Assembly (NCBI GenBank): GCA_051294375.1
Contig: CM119267.1
Span: 8,594,843 to 8,658,842 of the forward strand
Direction of reading: 5' to 3'
DNA: 64,000 bases
Source of the DNA: Paraspadella gotoi
Taxonomy: Eukaryota; Chaetognatha
Both the position numbers and the translations under genes were made by a program. The notes under the pieces were generated by a model. The model searched no databases. It was not told where the DNA came from and saw only the letters and a program-made list of their open reading frames with translations. This document shows, in pieces, positions 11,458-22,960 of the stretch. Positions within the stretch are counted from its first letter, which is position 1. Every line of letters begins with the position of its first letter.

Positions 11458-13301
11458 GACGACGACGCAAATGATGTCTGCCTCGGTAGTCAACTTTCCT
11501 ATTTTCCACCAAAACTCTCTAAACCCTCAGTCTAAATTCACGAATCGTTTCATCCGCTGGAACTTTGCTCATTAATTTTGTTCATCTTGTTTGTTTTTTT
11601 TTTTAATCTATATCTCTCAGACTCTCTATGCCTTTAGAAAATGGGCACAATTATGAATTTAACGTTCGTTAAAGTTTAAAGTTTAAATTAAACCTAATGG
11701 AGAACGTCTAATTAGAATAAACTGGAAGAGCTTTAGTTAAACTTGAGGCAAAACGATCCGCAAATGCTTAACCTTTACGAAAAGACGTTTTCACGAGAAA
11801 AAGAAAAAAGAAAGAGAAAGAGAGCAAAAGCTCTGGGTTTTGTGACTTTAAAATTAAAAAAAATAAAAATAAAACCGCAAAACAGTTACGATTTGCTTTT
11901 CCCTCCTCATTTTTTTTTAGGTCGCCTGCGGAAAAAAAAAACAACATAGACGTCCATTCCGGGATAATTTATAAATCGATAATGTTAAAAAAACGAGGTT
12001 GTAAAAAGGAAACAGGTTTGGGCTCATGAACCCGGCTCCGGGGGAATGACGGGCGTAAAACTCGAAAATGACGCCGTAAATTTGCGGGCGGAAAGTCGAG
12101 AGAGGCGCCCCACCGAATCGACGACCATGGCGACGGAGGTTTGGGGGATGGGGGGGGGGTGACTAGGATGGTTAGGAGAAAGGGGGAGGGGCTTCGAAGA
12201 CGAAGTCGACGAATGAAGATCGTGATGATTGACTTGAAATGGAATCGGCAACAACTATCGGCTGAAGGACTCGACATTGAATGATGTTTCTGTATGCATA
12301 CGTCGAAAATGGTGACGAAAATGACGACTACAAATGACAACAAAAACGACGACTAATGTAGGCTGGAACCACACTAATTCCACACTAATTCTACTATGAC
12401 AATTTATACAATTGCAAACTAAAAATTTACCAAAAATGACTAACGACAAAAACGAAGACGAAAAGGACGAAAAAACCGACGAGGATTTCAAACGACTTCC
12501 GTTCGAAGGAATTCGATTCCCTTTTCGGCGACGACGAATCGCGAAGGGAAAAGTAAAAAGAAAAACAGTGAAAGTGAAAAAAAAGAGAGAGAACTGTGAA
12601 AAGTCAAATTCCCGAATCTGAAGATTCAAGAGCGAAGTTGAAAAGTGAAAGGTGACGAGAAAATAGGATTAATTCATTAGGCGGGGAAAAAAAGGGGGGA
12701 AAGTACAATTTTCTAGAAAGCAGAATGATAAAAAAGTCTACGAGAGTGAAAGTCTTAACGGAGAATTTTTTTGTTGAACTTCCGGTGAGAGCTGAAAATG
12801 TCTCATTTGACAAATCATCGAAAATCAAAAAAATCTCAGAACAAAAGTAAAAAGTCGTCGAAATTCTAATAAAAATTTCAATGAAAAAGCAATGAAGTTG
12901 CTTGAGATTTTTTTTTTTAAATTTTTCTGAAAAAAAATTTTTCTTTGAAAAAAAAAACTGAAATCGTAATTCACTCTTTTTTTATTTTCAATCCTTGAAA
13001 GTTTAACCTTTCAAATTCAGTCATTGTGAAAGGACGCAATTTGCGAGAGGAAAAGAATTTCACCATTCACGCCAGGTGACGACGATCACGACGACGAGAG
13101 CGACGATGATAACGACGACGATGACGTCATGAGCTCTCAAATTTCGATTGAGTCGTAATGGATATCGTCGCACGGGACGGGGAAGGCTCTTTCTCTCTCT
13201 CTATTTCTCTCTCTCTCTTTCTTTCTTTTTCTCTCTCTCTTTCTCTCTTTCTCTCTCTCTCTTTCTTTCTTTCTCTCTTTCTCTCTTTCTCTCTTTCTCT
13301 C

Positions 13302-13338
<37 letters not shown>

Positions 13339-13340
13339 GT

Positions 13341-13691
13341 CCAGGGCCGCACTTTCGAAACAAAAGAAAACGACGTAGTCTCTCGACGACAGTTTGGATT
13401 TTTTTCACGACTCGGGAGTCAAGATTCTTCTCTTAGTCATCCTGCCCTTCCCCCTCCCTCTCACTTTTCTAGTGAGTACCCCCTTGCTAACATCAAGAAA
13501 AAGAATCAACATCGTCCTTTCTTCTAATACGACTTCAAAGTGTGAGTCGTGAGGTCAAAACATCACCGAATAAAACAAGGTTTTCACAGAAGTTCCCGAC
13601 TTAATAAGCTCAATGAATGATTATCTTTTTATGGGAATCAAAAAGATGGAAGCGGAAACGGATTGAGAAGAATAACTGGTCACCGGGGCCA

Positions 13692-13748
<57 letters not shown>

Positions 13749-16000
13749 CGTTTTTATGGCGCCGCAATTTGGCTCGAGTCGAATCATCACAGAAGGAAGA
13801 GTAAATCAAAGTGGAGAGAGAAATGGAGAGGGAGTCATTAGAAACGTCAAACGCTGGGCGGAGCGGAGAGGAAAGAGAGAATTGGGGTAAGTGACTCATG
13901 ATGAGGGAGGGGCGGAAAAGGTGAGTTACTCGGGAAGGTTGAGGTAACAAAAGAGTCGGAATAATGAGTCGGAAAATTGAGTTAGTCGTTACAAAAAGAG
14001 GGGGATTGGTGGAATGTTAAATACCAAAATAAATTAGTACCATCTCAAAAATAAGACAAGTTTCGTTTAGATAAACGTTTTAAACAATTCCAACACTCGC
14101 ACATAACATTTTTTTACATAACTGATAATAAAAAGTTTGAAAGCGATGGGTTATGGCCCATTTGGATAAGATTATATCCATTTTTAGTGAGACTAAATGG
14201 TTTATGTCGCTCTTGTTTCAATCGGTCGTTCGGTGAAGCACATCTTTCTCCTCTTTTTCAATTATCTTTCTCTCTTTCCCATTTTTAAAACGACGGGACA
14301 GACGGACGGACGCTGGGACCTTATTCCACGGTCATGACGCCGGAGTCTTTCTTTGTCGATTCTTTCATTTTTCTCGACCATCTCTTTTCATTTTTTTTTC
14401 TCGACGCGTAATCATTGTTAAACTTCAATTATTTTATCTTTTACACAAATCGAAACGCGTGTCCTCTTATTGATTGCTCATAGAATTAGAGACAAAAACG
14501 GCCTCGGCAAACGGAAAAAAAATTACAATTAATCTGCCCCACCCTGCCTCACAAGATTCCAACCAGTAAATTTCTTGATAAAAGTCAACAAGAAGTTCTG
14601 ATATCTATGTGTGTGTTTATGAAAAAAAAAAGGAAAACTTCTCGAAAGACACGTTTCAAAACACGGAATCTCGGCGAATCGCGCAGAAAAAAGTTTTAAA
14701 TCGTCAAAAATCCATTTTTTCTTCATAACACCGCGTCTTCCCTTTGAAGGGAGGATGAAAAATAAACAGCCGTGACCGTCGTGGCGAAGCGAGATGTTGG
14801 GGGGGGGAGGAAGGAGGAGAAGAAGGGGGGGGGAAGAAATAGAGATGATGAATGGCTGAGAGGAAGGAGGGAACAAAGAATCAAAAGGAAAGTAACGAAG
14901 ATTGAAGTGTTTGTGAAATGAAAGGAGAAAAGGAGAAAGGGAAGTAGGCAAGAAGGGAGGAAAGGAGAAAAAAAAAGGAAGGAAGGAAGAAATGGAAAGG
15001 AAGGAGGTGGGAAGGAAGGAAGGAAGGAATGGAAGGAAAGAGGAAGGAAGGAAGAAGAAAGAAAGGTAGGAAGATGGAAGGAAGCAAAGGAAGAGAAGGA
15101 AAGTAGGAAGATAGGAAGGAAGGAACGGAAGCGAAGGAACGGCAAGGAAGGAAGGAGATGAAAGCCGAAAGTAGAAGATGAAGGGAAGGAAGGGAGAAGG
15201 ACAGGAAGGAATAAGGAAGGGAAGAAAGAAGGAAGCGGAAGGAAGGAAGGAAGGAAGGAAGCGAAGGAAGGAAGAATGAAGCTGAGGAGGAAGGAAGGAA
15301 GGAAGGAAAGAAGGAAGAGAAAGAAAGGTAGAAGATGAAGGATAGAAAGGAAGAGAAAGGAAAGTAGGAAAGGATAGGAAGTAAGGAAGGAAGGAAGAAG
15401 AGAAGGAAAGTAGGAAGATGGAAGGAAGGAAGGAAGTAAGCGAAAGGAAGGAAGGAAGGGAAGGAAGGAAGGAAGGAAAGTGAAGGAAGAAGAAGGAAGG
15501 AAAAGAAGAAGGAAGGAAGAGAAGGAAAGGAAGGAAAGGCAGGAAGAAGAAGAAAAAAAAGATAGTTGGGAATAACGATAGAAGAAGAGACTGACTGAGA
15601 AGGAAAAAAATCTTTTTGAGGCGATCGACCTACAAAATTTCTCGTATCAAATATGGGGCGGGGGGAAGGGATGGTTTAAGACAGGTCGCATTATAAGAAA
15701 AGTTGGATTTGAATATGCCAATCGGGACTGAGGAAAATGTAGATTGACCGAGGAATAAGTGTTGGGGTAGAGGCAATGATGCCGAGTATTAGGGAAGGTT
15801 AACGTGAAGGAAGCGAAGTAATGCGAAAAAAAGGATGTTTTGGTTTGACGTAAAGAAATATTGAAATAAAAGGATACTTGAAATTGAAGAAATAGGATTA
15901 AAATGAGAGAGAGAGAGCGGTGTAAGAAAGTCATTTATACTCGGGTGGGACGGAAGTTCGTTGCCGTGATTGCCTCCATCTGTCTTTTTAACGCAGATAG

Positions 16001-16036
<36 letters not shown>

Positions 16037-16518
16037 CGAGAGAGAGGAGAGAGAGAGACGAGAGAGAGACGAGAGAGAGAGCAGGCTTCTTTCATTCTCT
16101 CGCCAATTAGTTGAAGCGTCGTTGAAACAGGATTTATTGTTCGCCTTTTTTATCTCGTTTATGCTCCGTTCACCTTCGGGCTTCCAAAGCGCGAAAGTAT
16201 TTTTTGCCTGAGCTCTCACATTTGCGATACTCGCTCTCACAACCCAGTCACAACTCTACTTCCTGAATTCACAATCTCTCTGATCCACACCCGACCACTT
16301 TCACGCCCACACGTCGTCCGAGCCGATCCCTCCTTTCGTCCAGACATTAAATTTTTTACAAATGGGCGGCGGCGGTGGAGGTGGCGCGGCGGGGCGCGGC
16401 GGCGACGGCTGGCGAGGCGGCGGCGACGGCTGGCGGCGGCGGATAAAGGGATCCTCTACCAGAAACGTCTAACCTAACCAGGAATAAGAAATACACAGTG
16501 TTAATCTTCTCTCTCTCT

Positions 16519-16606
<88 letters not shown>

Positions 16607-16701
16607 CTCATCTCCCTTCGTCTCCCTCTCTAGCTCTCTTTTTCCATCTCCTTATAAAACGTCTTAAATTTCCTTCCTGCGGCTTTTCGCAGATATCTTC
16701 T

Positions 16702-16758
<57 letters not shown>

Positions 16759-17290
16759 CTTTGAGCTAAGACATATTTCACATTTCACTACATTTTTTTT
16801 TTTCATTTTTCTTTCTTTTATTCGTCCCTCCGTTTTCACGCGACGTTCAAGGGATTCGCTCGCTCGCACGCGTTCGTCCCGTTTATATTTTTCAAAATAA
16901 AAAAAAACAAATTCTTTTTTTTGACAAGAAAAGTGCGATGAGAATTTAAATTTTGGATGTCTCGAGGAGAGAGGAGAGAGATATTCACGTTGCTCCTTGA
17001 TGAAAACCTCACGTATTAACAAATTTCACTTTTCTTACTATGAAAAAAGTTTTTTACTAAGAAAAAGGCTCTTCAGGAAAAAAAGTAATTTTGTTACTTT
17101 TCAATGATGTGTAATTTAAAAACGGAATGTCGAACGCTGGATAAAAAATATCAACTGTTAATATTTTGACGTTCGGTTTAGACGGTGGCGAAATGAGATA
17201 TTTTCGATTGGCCCCAAAAGAGAGCGCGAAAAAAAAAACATTTTGAGACAAGAAAGTAATAACGAGAAGAGGAACGCTTGTATGACCTGC
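13341..17290 (+). repeat. Repeat block P, copy 2
   Basis: Same parts as copy 1: a flank, a GA tract (13695-13746), mixed sequence, an AAGG array (14930-15550), a second GA tract (15995-16081), a GGC-rich stretch (16360-16445), CT tracts (16505-16602 and 16707-16759) and an end that continues to about 17290. The GGC stretch starts at an ATG and reads as a 36-codon Gly/Arg-rich frame (16361-16471), but it is a trinucleotide repeat and the frame differs in the other copies. No gene called. Confidence 0.85.
14930..15550 (+). repeat. AAGG tetranucleotide array, degenerate
   Basis: About 620 bp of GGAA-type units with frequent GA and single-base breaks. Counterparts: 1580-2170 (same strand), 20490-21200 and 28560-29200 (opposite strand). 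Long proline/serine/phenylalanine-rich open frames across these arrays are by-products of the repeat. Confidence 0.9.
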
Positions 17291-19862
17291 TTTTGGCCCT
17301 TCTAGAACGGATATTATTCAATGTTTCTCTCAGAAAGAAACGGAATACCGCGATCATCGATCCGACGATGTAGCTAAATAGTGTTGGCCGAGATTAGTAA
17401 GACGCTAATAAGATAATAATTGATGATTCGTCCATCGTCCGCTAAATATCGACATTAATAACGCATCGCAATCTCTCAATTATATCGTCTCCAATAGTGA
17501 TAAACAATCTTCTTCTGCTTTCTTCTGCTATCATCTGTAGCTCTCTTTCTAGTTTTTCTCTCAGTTTTTGGTTGCTCCTCATACGTGCGTGAAAATAATC
17601 TCTTTACGTTACGGATCTCTTATTCTTCATCTCTCCTATTCTCATACATAACATTCTCTTCTTCAGCCTCTCTGCTCTACCATCTCTTTCGCTACACTTC
17701 CTTCATTCAATCTTTAACTCTAGTGATATACTTTGTCCTTCGTCATATCCATCCAATACACCTCTCAGAGCCAACCCTTGTCTTTTGCCAACTCTTCTCA
17801 AGAGCTGTTAACTGTCTGGTCTCGTACCTCAGATTCACTCTTGATTTTCGCTCTTATCGCGGAATTGCGCCCATTATCTCGCTCACACTACGGCCCTCCT
17901 GAGAGCATTGCAATCTCCTTATCTCGATCTTCCCCTGCTCGTCCCTCGCCGCCAAACCATCCCTCAATTCCTGAATAACTATCTGCCGCTAGTCGGAGTA
18001 AATAGGATGGAGGATACATGGCCGTCATAGAAGAAGGCGTTGTAAGTTCCTGGAGAGCAGAGAAGAGAGAGGTGACGTAGATGTTTGTAGCTTTTGTAGC
18101 AAAACAGACAGTTTGAGTGTGATGATATTCTTAGTGGTAGACGTGTTCAAAGTATCATACCATAGAAAAGATCGCATAGGATACTGATTCAAGGAATGAT
18201 ATCGTAAGAAATCGAGACGAATAAGAGCTGTAAGTAGTGTAGCAACACAAATTGAAGTGGATACATAAGCAAACCCACTCTTAGTCTTTCCTGTAACCGC
18301 AGAGTGGTCTCGGAGAGAGACTGAATTGTCGAATTAACAGGTGTTTAAATAGCGTATATATTATATCATACATACTTCTATATACCAAAACTTGTGTTGG
18401 AATTTACAAAATACTTCGGTCGTGCCGATCGTGGAAGAATGTAACAATCGCATCTCGAAAGGAAATATTTTTCCCGCACTACATATTATTCATGGCTATT
18501 TCTCTCCCCATATTAATCTTTTGTTCGGACTCTTCTCGATCAAGTGTATTTTTATATACTCATGATCTATATTAGTTCATCTCTCATCAGGTTATTCACG
18601 CTCATGTCTCTATGGTGAGCCTACCCGATTATATGATATCTTTGATCCGCGCATGATTGCTCACATATTCTATCGTAACTTTTCTTTAGTTCATCTGTCA
18701 TCCTCTCGCCTCTCTATCGTCTCCTGTCATACATCTCTGCGTGTGTCTCTGTTTCCTCATTGATCTGCTGGCTCTTTTAGTCCTGTGACATACATACTAC
18801 ATATCTCTACTACATCTTATCTTTCTCCTCCTCTCTCTCTCTCTCTTGTTCTCAGCTCCTCTCTCTCTCTCTCTCTACGGAATCAGTGCTCTTCTCACTG
18901 CTCGTGATACTGTCGTTGAATACTCACAGTTCTTACTTTGCAGTGCAGCACTGTCAGAGTTGCGAGAGTTCCGTCCGCAACTTTTCGATAATACTATTCA
19001 ACTCTCTCCATATTTAAATAAACAACAAAGATGACTTTTTCTTCCTTTCCTTTTCTTTCCTTTCTTTGGTTCTCCTCTTCCCTTATTTTAACGCCCCTTT
19101 TCCTCTTCTCTCCTCCACTCCTCTAACTTTGTCTATACATGAGCGTTCATCTCATTCACTTCTTTCTTATTCTCTTATATTTCCATCCATACTATTGCGT
19201 GTTTTCTTTTTCTCTCCAACATTTCCTCCACGTTTCAACTTACCAATAGCGTGAAGCAGGACTATATATAAGTATAGAACAGTCCGTTTCAGGTATATAA
19301 TGCGCTCGGGCGAAGCGAAATAGTCTCTTTTAATATTGAATATGCCACAGATTTTAGATTCTCAAATTGAAGGCTAAGTGCTCGCTTAATTGACGAAAGT
19401 ATGAATCCATGCAGTAGTTTAACGGCTCACACAACCAGGTTTCCAGCCATTCTTTACGTGAGACTCACAGATAAAATTACAGGTGGATGTGTGAAGCAGA
19501 TGTAATTTTTCTACTGGGCAAGATAGTACTTGCTGCTCAGTGTTTATAAATTATCGCTGGTTCAAGACTCCTCTATCGTCGTCGAAGGAGTATATTCAAT
19601 TTATTATCACTAATTCGACTATTTTAACCATTTATTCCTTGTTCACAAATACAGTAGTGCGAGATCAGATACCTACTCTCGAATCTCGCGGACTCACTCT
19701 CTCGTGTGTTATATGTGATATTATCATAATACATCTTCGCAGGAGCAGATGCAACCATCTTACTCTGGTGTCCTTTTTATAATCAAACCTTGCGTAGGTG
19801 CGCCAGTGAACGTTTGAAGATGTATACAGCATATGACCATGTATCTCTCTTCTATCTCCTCT
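17291..19862 (+). repeat. Blurred copy of the 34380-35600 region
   Basis: Anchors run in the same order in both places: CCAACCCTTG then CCAACTCTTCTCAA (17772 and 34478); a GAGAGTTCCGTCC stretch leading to CAAAGATGACTTTT and TTTCTTTGGT (18964-19070 and 35068-35156); and ATCGTCGTCGAAGGA (19576 and 35421). The version here has many extra bases and stretches that align poorly (18100-18840). This is what an uncorrected long read would look like. No gene. Confidence 0.7.
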
Positions 19863-20008
19863 NNNNNNNNNNNNNNNNNNNNNNNNNAGGAAGCGAGTAA
19901 GGAAAAAAAGGATGTTTGTTGACGAAGAAATATGAAACTAAAAGGGATATGAAATTGAAAAGGATTAAAATGAGAGAGAGAGANNNNNNNNNNNNNNNNN
20001 NNNNNNNN
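19863..20008 (+). other. Two 25-N gaps around a 96-bp forward P piece
   Basis: Ns at 19863-19887 and 19984-20008. The piece between (19888-19983) matches 15807-15915 in forward orientation and ends in a GA tract, where the second gap begins. The sequence after the second gap runs in the opposite direction, so the orientation flips at this gap. Confidence 0.9.
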
Positions 20009-22498
20009 ATCTGCGTTAAAAAGACAGATGGAGGCAATCACGGCAACGAACTTCGCGTCCGCACCCGAGTATAATGATTTCCTTACACCGCTCTCTCTTC
20101 CTCTCATTTTAATGCCTATTTCTTCAGATTTCAAGTATCCTTTTAGTTTCAATATTTCTTTACGTCAAACCAAAACATCCTTTTTTTCGCATTACTTCGC
20201 TTCGCTTCACGTTAACCTTCGCCTAATACTCGGCATCATTGCCTTACCCCAACCTTATTCGCTCGGTCAATCTAGCATACTTTCCTCAGTCCACGATTGT
20301 GCATATTCAAATCCGAACTTTTCTTATAATGCGACCATGTCTTAAACCATCCCTTGCCCCCACGCCCCATAATGTTGGATACGAGAAATTTTTGTAGGTG
20401 CGATCGCCTCAAAAAGATTTTTTTCCTTCTCAGTCAGGTCTCTTCTTCTATCGTTATTCCCAAAGCTAATCTTTTTTTTCTTCGCTTGCTTCCTTGCCTT
20501 TCTTCCTCTGTCCTAATCTACTTGCCTTCCTTCTTCTTTTCCTTCCTTCCTTCCTTCCTTTCCTTCCTTCCTTCCTTCCCTTCGGCTTCCTTCCTTTCGG
20601 CTTCTTCGCTTCCTTCCTTCCCATCTTCCTACTTTCGCTTTCTTCTTCCTTCCTTCCGTTACTTCCTATCCTTTCCTACTTTCCTTGTCTCTTCCTTTCT
20701 ATCCTTCCAGTCTTCTACCTTTCTTTCTCTTCCTTCTTTCGCTTCCTTCCTTCGCTTCCTCCTCCCAGCTTTCATTCCTTTGCACTTCCTTCGCTTCCGT
20801 TCCTTCGCTTCCTTCGCTTCGCTTCCTTCCTTCCTTCCTTACTTCCTTCCTGTCCTTCCTCCCTTCCTTCCTTCCATCATTCCTACTTTCGGCTTATCAT
20901 CTCCTTCCTTCCTTGGCGGCGGGGTTCCTGTCGTCTTCCGCTTGCGGCTGTCTCCGTCCTACTCTCTTCTACTTTCCTTCTCTTCCCTTTCCGTTCTTCG
21001 CTTCCTACTTTCTCCTTCCTTTCCTTCTTCGCTCTTTCCTTGCCTTCCGCTCCTTTTCCTCTTCCACTTCCTTTTTCCTTCCTTCCTTCCTTCCACCTTC
21101 CTTCCCTTCTTCCTTTGTTCTTCCTTCCCTTCCTTTTTTTTTTCTCGCTTTTCCTCCCTTCCTTGCCTACCTTCCCTTTCTTCCCCTTTCTCCCTTTCAT
21201 TTCACAAACCACTTCATATCTTCGTTACTTTCTCCTTTTGATCTTTGTTCCCGCCTTCCCTCAGCCATGTCATCATCTCTTTTCTTCCCCCCCCGCCCCT
21301 TCACTTCTCTCCCTCCTTTCCTTCCCCCCCCCAAACATCCTCGCTTCGCCAACGACGGGTCACCGGCTGGGTTTATTTTTCCAAATCCTCCCTTCAAAGG
21401 GAAGACGCGTGTTTATGAAGAAAAAATGGATTTTTGACGAATTTAAAACTTTTTTCTGCGGCGGTTCGCCGAGATTCCCGTGTTTTTGAAACGTGTCTTT
21501 TCAGAGATGTTTTCCTTTTTTTTTTATAAACACACACATAAGATATTCAGAACTTCCCTTGTTGACTTTTATCCGAAAAATTTAGTGGTTGGGCTGAAAT
21601 CTTGGTGAAAAGGCAGGGTGGGAGCAGATTGAATTTAATTTTTGTTCGCGTTTGCGCGAGTGCCGGTTTTGTCCTCTAATTCTTATGAGCCCAATCAATA
21701 AGATGACACGCTGTTTCGATTTGTGTAAAAGCATAATGAATAATTGAAAGTTTAACAATGATTACGCGTCGAAAAATGAAAAGAGATTGCGACAAGAAGA
21801 CTCCGGGCGTTCATGCACGCGTGGAATAAGGTCCCCAGCGTCCGTTCCGTCCTGTCCGCGTACGCTGTTTTAAAAATGGGGAAAGAAGAGGGGAAAAGTA
21901 ATTGAAAAGAGGAAGAAGAGTGCTTCGACCGGAACGACCCGATTGGAAAGCAAGAGCGCACATAAACGCACTTTAGTTCATCACTAAAAATGGATATAAT
22001 CTTATCCAAATGGGCCATTAAACCCATCGCTTCAAAACTTTTTATTATATCAGTTATGTAAAAAAATGTTATGTGCGAGTGTTGGAATTGTTTAAAACGG
22101 TTTTATCTTGGAAGACGAAACTTAGTCTTTATTTTTGAGTAGGTACTAATTTATTTGGTATTTTAAACATTCCAGGACGAATCCCCTCTTTTTTTGTACA
22201 GACTAATTGTCGGTCCGACGAAGCCTCATTTTCCGGACTCATTATTTCGACTCTTTTTGTTAGCCTCACCTTCCCGATGTAACATCACCTTTATCCGCCC
22301 CTCCCTATCATGAGTCACTTTACCCAATTCTCTCTTCCTCTCCGCTCCGCCCAGCGTTTTGACGTTTCTAATGACTCCCTCTACCATTTCCTCTCTCCAC
22401 TATTGATTTACTCTTGCCTTCTGGTGATGATTCGAACTGCGAGCCAAATTGGCGGCGCCATAAAAACGAGGTCTCGTCTTCTCTCTCTCGTCTCTCCT

Positions 22499-22565
<67 letters not shown>

Positions 22566-22960
22566 TCTCTCTCTGTCTCACAGACTGGCCCCGGTGACAG
22601 CAGTTATCCTTCTCAATCCGTTTTCCGCTTCCACTTTCTGATTCCATTAAAAAAGATAATCATATTCATTAGCTTATTAAGTCTGGGAAAGCTTCTGTTG
22701 AAAACGGTGTTTTAATTCGTGATGTTTTGACTGCACGTCTCACACCTTTGAAGTCGATTAGAAGAAAGGACCCGATAGTGATTCTTTTTTCTTGATGTTA
22801 GCAAGGGGGTACCTGCAGCTAGAAAAGTGAGAGGGAGGGGGAACAGGGCAAGGATGACAAGAGAAATGAATCTTGACCTCCCCGACGTGAAAAATCAAAA
22901 CTGTCGTCGAGAGACTTACGTCGTTTTCCCTTTGTTTCGAACGTGCGCGCCCCTGGACAG
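20009..22960 (-). repeat. Repeat block P, copy 3 (reversed)
   Basis: Reverse complement of about 13341-16000: it begins ATCTGCGTTAAAAAGACAG, the complement of 15985-16003, runs through the CCTT array (20490-21200) and a CT tract (22484-22576), and ends at a GA-rich junction. Differences from copy 2 are scattered small insertions and deletions. Long open frames at 20354-21489 are the CCTT array. Confidence 0.88.

Larger units (their letters stand above)
10354..13340 (+). repeat. Repeat block Q, copy 1
   Basis: Matches 22961-26250 reversed along nearly its whole length, with pieces at 30789-31165 and 33276-33960. It contains a fold-back element, a 250-bp direct repeat, GAC arrays (10900-10965, 11335-11395, 13078-13120), an 8-bp minisatellite, and a perfect ATGACGTCAT palindrome (CRE-type) at 13121-13130. 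Two stretches look mildly coding: 10763-11029 (Asp-rich, driven by GAC repeats) and 12436-12621 on the plus strand (Lys/Arg-rich, from MTNDKNEDEKDE to KKRENCEKS). The second frame is broken by one- and two-base insertions in the reversed copy. I call no gene. Confidence 0.85.

Noticed and set aside
13121-13130. ATGACGTCAT as a CRE promoter element
   Set aside because: A perfect site, but it lies in a GAC/GTC-rich repeat where such a palindrome arises easily, and no gene follows.
16361-16471. Gly-rich 36-codon frame with an ATG after an AT-rich leader
   Set aside because: It is a GGC repeat; the other P copies have different lengths and frames.
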